64,000 nt of DNA, from contig VSCH01000002.1 in the NCBI GenBank assembly GCA_047459075.1, positions 62,001 to 126,000 of the forward strand. Reading direction: 5' to 3'. The DNA comes from ZC4RG19 sp017577565 (GTDB taxonomy: Bacteria > Actinomycetota > Acidimicrobiia > Acidimicrobiales > VFJN01). How positions within the stretch are numbered: position 1 is the stretch's first letter; each line of letters starts with the position of its first letter. The notes beneath the pieces were generated by a model that saw only the letters and a program-made list of their open reading frames with translations, was not told where the DNA came from and did not search any database. Both the position numbers and the translations under genes were made by a program. This document shows, in pieces, positions 34,378-43,153 of the stretch.

Positions 34378-37300
34378 TCAGGCGACGATGGCGCTCGGCC
34401 CCAGCACGACGCGGAGCTGGCCGATCAGGCCGTTCGAGGTGTCCACCTTCCACCGGTCGGGCAGCCGGACGACCGTGTCGTCGCCCAGGTGGAGCATGAC
34501 CGGCGACTCGCCCGGGTGGTCGGCCAGGATCTGCTTCAGGCTGGCGACGGTCGAGCGGGACAGCAGCTGGGGTGGCACCCGCACCCGCAGCGGCTCGGCG
34601 TCGCCCTCCCCCACGTCGACGAGCTCGATGCTCTGGGCGACGAGCTTGGGGGCGTCGTCCCGCTTGTCGACCCGGCCCTTGACCACGACGACCGCGTCGT
34701 CGGCGAGCTTGTGGCCCTCCTCCTTCATGGTCCGGGGGAACACCATGACCTCGACCGACGAGCGCAGGTCCTCGAGCGTGAACACGGCCATGAGGTCGCC
34801 CTTGCGGGTCCACTTCCGCTGCAGGCCGGTGACGACGCCGCCGACGCTGCGGACCGCCCCGTCCTCGACGCCGTCCAGCTCGTCGATGGCCACGTCCGTC
34901 CGCCGGGCCAGCGCGCCCTCGGCCCCGAGCAGCGGGTGGTCGCTCACGTAGAGGCCGAGCATCTCCTTCTCGAAGGCCAGGCGCTCGCGCTTGTCGAACT
35001 CGAGGTCGGGGATCTCGATGCGCTCGAAGTCGTCGCCCGGCTCGTCCTCGGCCCCGCCGAAGAGGGTCATGATCCCCATGTCGCGCTCCCGCCGGCGGGC
35101 GAGCGTCTGGTCGACGATCTGCTCGAAGACCGTCAGCAGGCCCTTGCGGGGGTGGCCGAGGCCGTCGAAGGCGCCGGCCTTGATGAGCGACTCGACCGTG
35201 CGCTTGTTGAGCACCGAGGTGTCGACCCGCTGGCAGAAGTCGTGGAAGTCGCGGAAGGGCCCGTTGGCCTCGCGCTCGGCGATGATCTGCGCGACCAGGC
35301 CCTCGCCGACGTTGCGCACCGCGGACAGCCCGAAGATGATCGTCCGCTCCTCGCGGCCGTCCTCGCCGACGGTGACGACCGGCGTGAAGTCGGAGTCCGA
35401 GCGGTTGATGTCGGGCACCTGGACCGCGATGCCCATGGCCCGGCACTCCGCCAGGTAGACGGCGGCCTTCTCGAGGTTGGTCTTGACGCTGGTGAGGAGC
35501 GCCGCCAGGTACTCGGCCGGGTAGTTCGCCTTCAGGTAGGCGGTCTGGTACGAGACGAAGCCGTAGCCGTAGGCGTGGCTCTTGTTGAAGGCGTAGTCGG
35601 CGAACGGCTCGATGATGTCGAACCACTTCTTGCCGAGCTCGGCGCCGTAGCCGGTGCGCTCGCAGCCGGCGATGAACTTCTCCCGCTCCTTGGCGATGAG
35701 CTCGCGGACCTTCTTGCCGCACGCCTTGCGCAGGTTGTCCGCCTCGGCCAGGGAGTAGCCGGCGAACTTCTGGGCGATCCGCATCATGGACTCCTGGTAG
35801 ATCATGAGCCCGTAGGTGTCGCCCAGCACCTCCTCCGCGTCGGGGTGGAGGTACTCGACCGGCTTCCGGCCGTTCTTGCGGTCCGCGTAGTCGTTGTGCA
35901 TGTTCGCCGCCATCGGCCCCGGCCGGTAGAGGGCCACGAGCGCGGCGACGTCCTCGAAGCAGGTGGGCGCCAGCGAGCGCATGAGCGCCCGCATGGGCCC
36001 GCCCTCGAGCTGGAACACGCCGATGGAGTCGCCCCGGCGCAGCAGCTCGAACGTCTTCTCGTCGTCGAGCGGCACCCGGTCGATGTCGACCTCGATGCCG
36101 CGGGTCTGCTTGATGAGCTCGAGCGTGTCGGTGATGACGTCGAGGTTGCGCAGGCCGAGGAAGTCCATCTTGAGGAGGCCCAGCTCCTCGACGCCGTGCA
36201 TCTCGTACTGGGTGACGACCGGCGCCTCCTCCGGCGCCTGGCCGTTCTCCGGCTTGCGCTGGATGGGGAGGTACTCGGTCAGCGGGTCCCGGGTGATGAC
36301 CACGGCGGCGGCGTGGATGCCGTCCTGGCGGCGCAGGCCCTCGAGCCCCCGGGCGACGTCGACGACCTTGCGGACGTCCGGGTCGGACTCGTACATCTCC
36401 CGCAGCTCGGCCGCCATCTTGTAGCCGTCCTCGTACTTGGGGTGCGGCTCGAGGCAGGCGTACAACGGGGTGTCCCGGCCCATGATCAGCGGCGGCATGG
36501 CCTTGGCCACCTTGTCGCCGACCGCGTACGGGTAGCCGAGCACCCGGGCGGCGTCGCGCACCGCGGCCCGGGCCTTGATCGTCGAGAACGTGATGATCTG
36601 GGCGACGTGGTCGCGGCCGTAGCGCTCGGCCGCGTACCGGATCATCTCGTCCCGGTAGCGGGAGTCGAAGTCCATGTCGATGTCGGGCATCGACACCCGC
36701 GACGGGTTGAGGAAGCGCTCGAACAGCAGGTCGTAGCGGATGGGGTCGAGGTCGGTGATGCGCAGGCAGTAGGCGACGGCGCAGCCGGCCGCGCTGCCCC
36801 GGCCCGGCCCCACCCGGATGCCCGAGCGCCGGGCGTGGTCGATGAGGTCCCAGACGATGAGGAAGTACGAGCTGAAGCCCATGTCCTCGATGACCTTCAG
36901 CTCGTAGGCCAGGCGCTCGACGACCTTGTCGGGCAGCGGGTCGCCCCAGCGCTGCTTCGCCCCCTCGAAGGTCAGGTGGCGGAGGTACTCGACGTCGGAG
37001 TCGAAGCCCTCGGGGAGCGGGAACTTCGGCAGCTGGGGCTTGCCGAAGGCGATCTCGACGTCGCAGCGCTCGGCGACCCACAGCGTGTTGTCGCAGGCCT
37101 CGGGCAGCTCGGCGAACAGCGCCCGCATCTCGGCCGCCGACTTCAGGAAGTGCTCGTCGCCGTGGAACTTGAAGCGGTCGGGGTCGCTCATCAGCGACCC
37201 CGTCTGCACGCAGAGCAGGGCGTCGTGGGCGACGGCGTCGCTGCGCCGGACGTAGTGGCTGTCGTTGGTGGCGAGCAGCGGGGCGCCGATGCGGCGGGCG

Positions 37301-37926
37301 ATCTCGACGAGCTGCGGGTTGGTCTTGCGCTGCTCGGGGATGCCGTGGTCCTGCAGCTCGATGAACAGGTTGTCCTTGCCGAAGATGTCCTGCAGGCGGG
37401 CCGCCTTCTCGGTGGCGCCCTCGACGTCGCCCCGCAGCAGCGCCTGGAGGACGTGGCCGCCCAGGCAGCCGGTGGTGGCGATGAGGCCCTCGCTGTGGTC
37501 GGCCAGGATCTCCCAGTCGACCCGGGGCTTGTAGTAGTAGCCCTCCATGAAGGCCCGGCTGGCGAGCTGGATGAGGTTCCGGTAGCCGGTGTTGTTCTCG
37601 GCCAGCAGGGTGAGGTGGTAGTAGAGCTTCTTGCCGCCCTCGGCGTCGCCCCCCGAGTCGTCGATCCGCCCCCGCCGCGTCGGCCGCTCGAAGCGGGAGT
37701 CGTGGGCCATGTAGGCCTCGGTGCCGAGGATGGGCTTGATGCCCTGCTTCCGGCACTCCTTGTAGAAGTCGAGGATGCCGTACATGTTGCCGTGGTCGGT
37801 GATGCCGAGCGCCGGCTGACCGTCGGCCACGGCCGCGCCCACGACGTCGCCGATGCGGGCGGCGCCGTCGAGCATCGAGTACTCGGTGTGGACGTGGAGG
37901 TGGGTGAAGCTGCCTCGACCGGTCAC
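34378..37926 (-). CDS. dnaE: DNA polymerase III alpha subunit
   Basis: This is the replicative polymerase. The 1182-residue protein opens with the PHP motif THLHVHTEYSMLDG. It has the catalytic Asp pair in MPDIDMDFD near residue 415, GPGRGSAAGC, and FNKSHAYGYGFVSYQ in the palm/fingers region. It ends with a helix-hairpin-helix (NKRTVESLIKAGAFDGLG) and an OB-fold. Length and PHP content indicate DnaE1 rather than the error-prone DnaE2. GTG at 37926 has GGAGGGAG upstream. The leader carries a palindrome. Confidence 0.97.
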   Translation of the reverse strand: MTGRGSFTHLHVHTEYSMLDGAARIGDVVGAAVADGQPALGITDHGNMYGILDFYKECRKQGIKPILGTEAYMAHDSRFERPTRRGRIDDSGGDAEGGKKLYYHLTLLAENNTGYRNLIQLASRAFMEGYYYKPRVDWEILADHSEGLIATTGCLGGHVLQALLRGDVEGATEKAARLQDIFGKDNLFIELQDHGIPEQRKTNPQLVEIARRIGAPLLATNDSHYVRRSDAVAHDALLCVQTGSLMSDPDRFKFHGDEHFLKSAAEMRALFAELPEACDNTLWVAERCDVEIAFGKPQLPKFPLPEGFDSDVEYLRHLTFEGAKQRWGDPLPDKVVERLAYELKVIEDMGFSSYFLIVWDLIDHARRSGIRVGPGRGSAAGCAVAYCLRITDLDPIRYDLLFERFLNPSRVSMPDIDMDFDSRYRDEMIRYAAERYGRDHVAQIITFSTIKARAAVRDAARVLGYPYAVGDKVAKAMPPLIMGRDTPLYACLEPHPKYEDGYKMAAELREMYESDPDVRKVVDVARGLEGLRRQDGIHAAAVVITRDPLTEYLPIQRKPENGQAPEEAPVVTQYEMHGVEELGLLKMDFLGLRNLDVITDTLELIKQTRGIEVDIDRVPLDDEKTFELLRRGDSIGVFQLEGGPMRALMRSLAPTCFEDVAALVALYRPGPMAANMHNDYADRKNGRKPVEYLHPDAEEVLGDTYGLMIYQESMMRIAQKFAGYSLAEADNLRKACGKKVRELIAKEREKFIAGCERTGYGAELGKKWFDIIEPFADYAFNKSHAYGYGFVSYQTAYLKANYPAEYLAALLTSVKTNLEKAAVYLAECRAMGIAVQVPDINRSDSDFTPVVTVGEDGREERTIIFGLSAVRNVGEGLVAQIIAEREANGPFRDFHDFCQRVDTSVLNKRTVESLIKAGAFDGLGHPRKGLLTVFEQIVDQTLARRRERDMGIMTLFGGAEDEPGDDFERIEIPDLEFDKRERLAFEKEMLGLYVSDHPLLGAEGALARRTDVAIDELDGVEDGAVRSVGGVVTGLQRKWTRKGDLMAVFTLEDLRSSVEVMVFPRTMKEEGHKLADDAVVVVKGRVDKRDDAPKLVAQSIELVDVGEGDAEPLRVRVPPQLLSRSTVASLKQILADHPGESPVMLHLGDDTVVRLPDRWKVDTSNGLIGQLRVVLGPSAIVA

Positions 37927-37977
37927 CCTGACGGCTCCCTCCCGGAACGCACGAGACCGGCCCGCATCCGCGGGTGA

Positions 37978-37993
37978 ATCACAGGCGTGTGAT
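37978..37993. promoter_or_regulatory. Palindrome in the dnaE leader
   Basis: ATCACA-GGCG-TGTGAT is a perfect 16-base inverted repeat. A possible minus-strand -10 box TAGTGT lies at 38003-38008, so the palindrome falls just after the start of transcription and could be an operator or an RNA hairpin. Confidence 0.4.
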
Positions 37994-38036
37994 CCCGGGC
38001 CGACACTAGCCGCCCGGGGCGGGGTGCGGCGCGCCC

Positions 38037-39872
38037 CTACCACCCCGGCTCGCCGTCGTCGCCGTCCGGGCCGATGAGCGCGTCCCAGATCTGGGCCATC
38101 GCCGGGTCGTCGTCCGGGGCGGTCAGCGAGGCGCTCTCGAGGTGCCGCAGCGGCAGGCCCCGGCTCGACAGGTAGCCGCCGATGCCGAGGCGCAGGCGCC
38201 GCTCGAGCACCTGGGCGCCGGCCCGGTCGGTGTCGGGCAGCACGACGGCGAACCAGTGCTGCGTCTGGTCGGGGACGTGGACGAGGTGGTCGACGATGCC
38301 GCCGGCCACGAACTGGTAGCCGAGCTCGCGCAGCAGCGCGACCTGCCGCCGGTACGGGAGCTGGGCCAGCGGGCCGTCCGGCACCTGGACCAGGACCAGC
38401 GAGAACTGCTGGCCGGTCCGCCGGCTCCGGGCCCGCTCGGCGCTCAGCCGGTCGCGCAGGAAGCGCGCGGTCCACAGGCCGGTCTCGGGGTCGACCGCCG
38501 GCAGGTCCGAGGCCCGGCCGCCCCCGTCGCCGGCGGCCGGGGCGTGGGTGTCGGTCCCGGACCAGGTGCCGTCCGGCGACGACCACGGGTCGCCGGCCGG
38601 GGCCCGGTTGGCGGCGGGGTCGTCCCAGACCGGCCCCGGACCGGGCGCGGGCGGGGGCCAGCCGCCGGGGTCCGGCGCGCCCCAGCCGCCCGCCGGCCCA
38701 CCGGGCGGGGCGGGGGGCGCCCAGTCGGCCGGGCCGCCGCCCTCGGGGCCGTAGCCCTCGGGGCCGGGCCAGCCGCCCTGCTGGCCGGGCGCCTGCTCGT
38801 ACGGCGCCCACGCGCCCGGCGGCGCACCGGCGGGGTCCTCGTGCCCCCACCCCGGCTCGCCGTCGGGCTGCTGCTCCTCCTGCGGTGCCCACGCGCCCGG
38901 CTGCCAGCCGGGCCCCTGCTCCTGCTCGGGCCCCCACCCCGGCTCGCCGTACGGCTGCTGCTCCTGCGGCGGCCAGCCGTCGTGCTGCCAGTCGGGGGCC
39001 TGCTCCTGCGGCGGCGCCCACGCGCCCGGCCGGCCGTCCGGCGGCGGGCCCCCGGGCGCCCACGGGTCGGCCGGGGCGCCGCCCGACCCCTCGTCGGCGT
39101 GCTCGTCACCGCCCCACCCGGGGCCGGACGGCCCCGGCGGGCCCTCGGGCGGCCGGGGCGGCGGCCAGTCCTGCCAGCTCGGCCCGCCGGCCGGCGGGGC
39201 AGGCGACGCCTGACCGGGACCGGCGGGCGCCTGCCACGTGTCGTCCCAGGCCGGCTCCCCCGGTGCGTCGGACGGCTCGCCCCACGGCTCGCGGCCGTGC
39301 TCGGGCGGCCAGGTGTTGGACATGACGGTCATGGTCGGGTCGTCTCCATAGCCTGCCGAGTGGACCGGCCGGGGACCGCCGGTCGCCCCCACGCCGGCCA
39401 GCACGGGTTCGCGCCGGCGGGGTGGGGCCTGACGGGTCGCACGCGCCGGCCGCGGGCGGCGCCCCTGGCCGGCGGCGGGCCGCTCGCGGGTGGCGGCCGC
39501 CCCGTCGGTGGCGGGCACCAGCGCCCGGGCCCGGTGCCCGGCGTGGGCGGCGACGCCGTAGGCGACGGCCCGGGTCACCACCAGCGCGGCGGCCTGCGGT
39601 GCCCCCGCGTCGGCCAGGTCGGCCCGGCGCAGCGCGACGTAGGCGGCGGTGGCCAGCACCGCCGCCCCGTACCCCGCCGGCCGGCCGCCGAGGAACCCGG
39701 CGGCGAAGACCGGCAGGAAGAGCACGGTCGCGGCGACCTCGCCGCTGGTGACGCCGGCGAGCACGAGGGCGACGGCGACCGCGACGACGATCGCCGCGGC
39801 ACCACCCAGCAGCGCGATGCGCACGCTCCCAGCACCCCAGTCGGCGGACCGGCCACTCGTGCCCTGCCCCAT
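38037..39872 (-). CDS. Membrane protein with repeat-rich linker and degenerate GGDEF-like domain
   Basis: Three hydrophobic segments (about residues 17-40, 45-62, 67-82) anchor the 611-residue protein. Then comes a low-complexity linker of about 270 residues rich in Pro, Gly, Trp, Gln and Glu, with imperfect repeats around GAWAP and GEPGWG. The last 150 residues look like a GGDEF fold (DPETGLWTARFLRDRLSAE, FSLVLVQV, VLPDTDRAGAQVLERRL), but no GGDEF/GGEEF active-site motif is found, so diguanylate cyclase activity is unlikely. ATG at 39872 is leaderless. An inner start at 39332 would give a soluble form. Confidence 0.8.
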   Translation of the reverse strand: MGQGTSGRSADWGAGSVRIALLGGAAAIVVAVAVALVLAGVTSGEVAATVLFLPVFAAGFLGGRPAGYGAAVLATAAYVALRRADLADAGAPQAAALVVTRAVAYGVAAHAGHRARALVPATDGAAATRERPAAGQGRRPRPARATRQAPPRRREPVLAGVGATGGPRPVHSAGYGDDPTMTVMSNTWPPEHGREPWGEPSDAPGEPAWDDTWQAPAGPGQASPAPPAGGPSWQDWPPPRPPEGPPGPSGPGWGGDEHADEGSGGAPADPWAPGGPPPDGRPGAWAPPQEQAPDWQHDGWPPQEQQPYGEPGWGPEQEQGPGWQPGAWAPQEEQQPDGEPGWGHEDPAGAPPGAWAPYEQAPGQQGGWPGPEGYGPEGGGPADWAPPAPPGGPAGGWGAPDPGGWPPPAPGPGPVWDDPAANRAPAGDPWSSPDGTWSGTDTHAPAAGDGGGRASDLPAVDPETGLWTARFLRDRLSAERARSRRTGQQFSLVLVQVPDGPLAQLPYRRQVALLRELGYQFVAGGIVDHLVHVPDQTQHWFAVVLPDTDRAGAQVLERRLRLGIGGYLSSRGLPLRHLESASLTAPDDDPAMAQIWDALIGPDGDDGEPGW

Positions 39873-39879
39873 CGAGCCA

Positions 39880-39885
39880 AGCCTA
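39880..39885 (-). promoter_or_regulatory. -10 box of the GGDEF-like gene (leaderless)
   Basis: Minus-strand TAGGCT, 7 bases before the ATG at 39872. Confidence 0.45.
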
Positions 39886-39971
39886 CGGGGCGGCCTGTCG
39901 GGCTGTCGCCCCTGTTCACGAGGGGTGACGCAGCCGCTACGCAGCGCTCGCGGCGGCCCGGCCGGCGCGGG

Positions 39972-40514
39972 TCAGAGGTAGGTGCCGGGTCGGGCCTCGG
40001 CGTCGGACCCGGGCGGGCGACCACCGGGCGGCAGGCGCCGGCGCATGTCCTCGAGCTGCTGGCGGGCGGCCATCTGCTGGGCGAACAGCGTCGCCTGGAT
40101 GCCGTGGAAGAGCCCCTCCAGCCAGCCGACCAGCTGGGCCTTGGCGATGCGGAGCTCGGCGCCGCTCGGCGCCTCCGGGCCGGCGAACGGGTGGGCGAGC
40201 CGCCGCAGCTCCTCCTGCAGGTCGGGCGACAGGGCCGAGGCCAGCTCGCTGACCGACGTCTCGTAGATCTCGCGGAGCCGGTCGCGGCTGGGCTCGTCCA
40301 GGGTGTCGTCGGACTGCCGCACCTCCTCGAGGAGCAGCTTGACCATCGACCCGATCCGCATCACCTTGGCCGGGTGCTCGACGGCCTCGGTGGCGGGCGT
40401 GTCGCCGCCCGCACCGTCCTTGTCACCGGGGCGCACGACCTCCGGGTGCTCGACCTGCGACGCGCCGGGGGCCGGTGCCGGCGCGCCGTGCGGGGTCTCT
40501 TCGCCTGACGACAT
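39972..40514 (-). CDS. bpa: Bacterial proteasome activator
   Basis: Bpa is an ATP-independent ring that opens the 20S proteasome gate in actinobacteria. The 180-residue protein has an acidic disordered start, then the conserved helices KVMRIGSMVKLLLEEVRQ, ETSVSELASALSPDLQEEL and AQLVGWLEGLFHGIQATLFAQQMAAR. It ends in GTYL, the gate-opening C-terminus (GQYL in Mycobacterium). No prcA/prcB genes are in the window, but the gene implies that the organism has a proteasome. Confidence 0.92.
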   Translation of the reverse strand: MSSGEETPHGAPAPAPGASQVEHPEVVRPGDKDGAGGDTPATEAVEHPAKVMRIGSMVKLLLEEVRQSDDTLDEPSRDRLREIYETSVSELASALSPDLQEELRRLAHPFAGPEAPSGAELRIAKAQLVGWLEGLFHGIQATLFAQQMAARQQLEDMRRRLPPGGRPPGSDAEARPGTYL

Positions 40515-40562
40515 GGGGCCATCCTGCCACGTCCACGGGCGTCCCCCACCCTCCCGGGCGGG

Positions 40563-41660
40563 TCAGCGCGCGGTTCCCAGCAGCGGCACCAGCATCTCGG
40601 CCGACGTGACCGACCCGTGGCGGCCGACGAGCTCGTAGGGCCCGGTGTCGAGCGGGTCGTGGAAGGCCACGTCGCGCTTGGCGACGACGGCCACGTCCCC
40701 GAGCCGGGACGCCGCCGCCTCGGTGACCACCGGCCCCAGCCACCGCTCGTCGACCACCTGGTTGCGGGACACGACCCAGGCGTCGTCGCCGTGGTGGGCC
40801 CGGGCCGCCTCGAGCAGCTCGGCGGCCCGGCCCGGCCGGGCGTGCAGCCACCGGAACCGGCCCTCGCCCGACTGCATCGAGCACAGCTCCAGGACCTCGT
40901 CGGCCAGGGGCAGCACGTTGGCGCCGACCTCGACCTGCCCGTGGTCGGCGGTGATCACCAGGGCGGCACCGGGCCGCAGGACGTCGACCAGCCGGCCGAC
41001 CGTGTGGTCGACCCACACCAGCTCGGCGTCGTAGTGCTCGCCGAGCCCGTACTCGTGGGCCACCTTGTCGAGCCCGTCGTAGTAGGCGTAGACGAACGGC
41101 TCGGACGACCGGAGCAGCCGGTCGACCTCGGTCACCATCGTCGACAGCGTGCGGTAGCCCCAGTAGCGGGCCGGGTCGAGGTGGGCGCCGGTGAAGCCCG
41201 ACTGCCGGTACTCGGCCCGGGTCACGACCGGCGGGCGCTCGCCGAGGAACGGCGGCGTCGGCTGCAGCTTCGACGGCGGGATGCTCTGGCGGGCGTCACC
41301 GGCCGCGGTCGACCACCGCAGCACGTTCAGCACCTCGCCGTGCACCGCCATGCGGTAGCCGACGACGCCGTGCTCGCCGGGCGGGAGGCCGGTCGTGAGC
41401 GACGTCAGCGCCGTCGCCGTGGTCGAGGGCACGACCGTCGTGATCGGCCCGCCGACCATCGCGGCGAGGGTCGGCGTCAGCGAGAGACGGGCCTGGAGCT
41501 GCTCCCACCCCAGCCCGTCGACGACGAAGAGCACCACCTGCCGGGCGCCGACCGCCGGCTCCGGCAGCCAGTCGGGCGCGTCGTCGGGCGTCGTGAGCAG
41601 CGACGGGACGACGTTCGTGATGCAGGGCCCGTCATAGTCGGGAAGTACGAGTCGGTCCAC
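40563..41660 (-). CDS. Type I phosphodiesterase/nucleotide pyrophosphatase family protein
   Basis: The 365-residue protein belongs to the alkaline-phosphatase superfamily: metal Asp in VVDGLGWEQL, nucleophile Thr in VPSTTATALTSLTTG, the metal pair YYDGLDKVAHEYG and VITADHGQ, and a late His in GRHGSV. It probably hydrolyses a phosphodiester or phosphonate. No signal peptide is seen, so it is cytoplasmic. GTG at 41660 with AGAGG 6 bases upstream is taken as the start; an open frame extends to 41714. Confidence 0.88.
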   Translation of the reverse strand: MDRLVLPDYDGPCITNVVPSLLTTPDDAPDWLPEPAVGARQVVLFVVDGLGWEQLQARLSLTPTLAAMVGGPITTVVPSTTATALTSLTTGLPPGEHGVVGYRMAVHGEVLNVLRWSTAAGDARQSIPPSKLQPTPPFLGERPPVVTRAEYRQSGFTGAHLDPARYWGYRTLSTMVTEVDRLLRSSEPFVYAYYDGLDKVAHEYGLGEHYDAELVWVDHTVGRLVDVLRPGAALVITADHGQVEVGANVLPLADEVLELCSMQSGEGRFRWLHARPGRAAELLEAARAHHGDDAWVVSRNQVVDERWLGPVVTEAAASRLGDVAVVAKRDVAFHDPLDTGPYELVGRHGSVTSAEMLVPLLGTAR

Positions 41661-41742
41661 CTCTGGCCTCTTCTCCGGGCCAACGCTAACCGCCGCGGCA
41701 CCGGAAGAAACCACACCCCCGGGTCCCGGCCGCCGGACCCCG

Positions 41743-41748
41743 TACAGT
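41743..41748 (+). promoter_or_regulatory. -10 box of the Rrf2 gene (leaderless)
   Basis: TACAGT, 7 bases before the GTG at 41756. Confidence 0.5.
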
Positions 41749-41755
41749 TGGGCCC

Positions 41756-42217
41756 GTGAAGGTGTCGACCCGAGGTGACTACGCCAGCCGGGCCCTGCTC
41801 TCGCTGGCGCTCCACGCCGACGAGAGCGGCCCCACCTCGGTGCGCGACATCGCCGAGCGCACGGGCCTGCCGCAGCCCTACCTCGAGCAGATCCTGCTGG
41901 CGCTCAAGGGCGCGGGCCTCGTCCGCTCGAAGCGGGGCGTCGGGGGCGGCTACGTCCTGGCCCGCAAGCCGGCCGACATCACCCTCGGCGACATCGTCAG
42001 CGCCGTCGACGGGCCGATCGCCGTGGGCGACTTCGGCGAGCCCCACCAGGACGGCGCCTGCGACCACGAGGGCCAGTGCGTGCTCCTCGCCATCTGGGGC
42101 GCCCTGAGCGAGCACATGCGCCGGCACCTCGACGCGCTGACCCTCGAGGACATCGCCGAGATGGCCCGGGGCGAGCGCGAGTGGCCCTCCGTCGAGGACG
42201 CCGACCGGGCCGGCTGA
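41756..42217 (+). CDS. Rrf2-family transcriptional regulator
   Basis: The 153-residue protein starts with the Rrf2 winged-helix KVSTRGDYASRALLSLALH, has the recognition-helix region GLPQPYLEQILLALKGAGLV, and the wing RGVGGGYVLARKP. Members such as IscR, NsrR and RsrR sense Fe-S status, NO or redox state with Cys ligands. Here only Cys102 and Cys108 (CDHEGQC) are present; the third Cys of the IscR/NsrR pattern is Trp. It stands alone, divergent from the phosphodiesterase gene. Confidence 0.92.
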   Translation: MKVSTRGDYASRALLSLALHADESGPTSVRDIAERTGLPQPYLEQILLALKGAGLVRSKRGVGGGYVLARKPADITLGDIVSAVDGPIAVGDFGEPHQDGACDHEGQCVLLAIWGALSEHMRRHLDALTLEDIAEMARGEREWPSVEDADRAG

Positions 42218-42226
42218 GGCCCGGGC

Positions 42227-43153
42227 TCAGCGCAGCCGGGCCAGCACCGCGGCCAGGTCCTCGGGCAGCGGGGACGTGAAGGCCAGCCGCTCGCCGGTGA
42301 CCGGGTGGTCGAGGGCGAGGTGCTCGGCGTGCAGGAACGGGCGGTCGAGCGGCAGCGACTGGCGGTCGCCGCCGTAGCGCCGGTCCCCGACGACGCGGTG
42401 ACCGATCGAGCCGAGGTGGACGCGGATCTGGTGGGTCCGGCCGGTCTCCAGGTGGCAGACCAGCTCGCTGACCTCGACGGGGTCGTGGTAGGTGCGCACG
42501 ACCTCGTAGCGGGTGCGGGCCGGCTTGCCGGTGACCGTGACGGCCATGCGGGTGCGGTCGCGGGGGGAGCGCCCGATGGGCGCGTCGATCACCCCGGTGG
42601 CCGACGACGGCGTGCCCCACACCAGCGTGCGGTAGCGGCGCTCGACCTGGCGGCCGGCGAGCAGCCGCACGAGGGCCTCGTGGGCGCGGGGGGTGCGGGC
42701 CACGAGCAGCAGGCCCGAGGTTCCCCGGTCGAGGCGGTGGACGATGCCGGGCCGGTCGGGCTGGCCCACGCCGGCGATCTCCGGGTAGCGGGCGAGCAGG
42801 CCGTTGACCAGCGTCCCCTCGGCCCGCCCGGCGCCCGGGTGGACGACGAGCCCCGCCGGCTTGTCCACCACGACCAGGTCGGCGTCCTCGTACACGACCG
42901 GGACCGGCACGGCGGGGTCGGGTGCCGGCCCGGCGGGGGCGGGGGCGTCGGGGACCGTGATCTCCAGGGTCTCGCCCTCGGCCACCCGGTGCGTGCGCGC
43001 GGTGACCGGCCGCCCGTCGACCAGCACGGCGCCGCCGTCGACCAGCTCGGCCGCCTCCGACCGGCTGCGCCCGGTGACCAGGGCGACGACCCGGTCGAGC
43101 CGCTGGCCGTCGAGGGCGCGGGGCACGACCTCCCGCACGGCGGGGGCCGTCAC
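42227..43153 (-). CDS. RluA/RluD-family pseudouridine synthase
   Basis: The 308-residue protein has an N-terminal S4 RNA-binding domain (RLDRVVALVTGRSRSEAAELVDGGAVLVDG). The RluA-type catalytic motif GIVHRLDRGTSGLLLVA follows with its Asp, then RYRTLVWG and GRTHQIRVHL. It modifies rRNA or tRNA; RluD (23S helix 69) is the likely member because it follows lspA, as in many bacteria. The GTG overlaps the lspA stop (GTGA). Confidence 0.93.
   Translation of the reverse strand: MTAPAVREVVPRALDGQRLDRVVALVTGRSRSEAAELVDGGAVLVDGRPVTARTHRVAEGETLEITVPDAPAPAGPAPDPAVPVPVVYEDADLVVVDKPAGLVVHPGAGRAEGTLVNGLLARYPEIAGVGQPDRPGIVHRLDRGTSGLLLVARTPRAHEALVRLLAGRQVERRYRTLVWGTPSSATGVIDAPIGRSPRDRTRMAVTVTGKPARTRYEVVRTYHDPVEVSELVCHLETGRTHQIRVHLGSIGHRVVGDRRYGGDRQSLPLDRPFLHAEHLALDHPVTGERLAFTSPLPEDLAAVLARLR

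Noticed and set aside
38037..39872. Active diguanylate cyclase
   Set aside because: The C-terminal domain resembles GGDEF but has no GGDEF/GGEEF motif or I-site, so activity is not claimed.
40563..41714. Longer start of the phosphodiesterase gene at 41714
   Set aside because: It would approach the Rrf2 promoter and adds residues without family support. GTG 41660 has an AGAGG ribosome-binding site at good distance.
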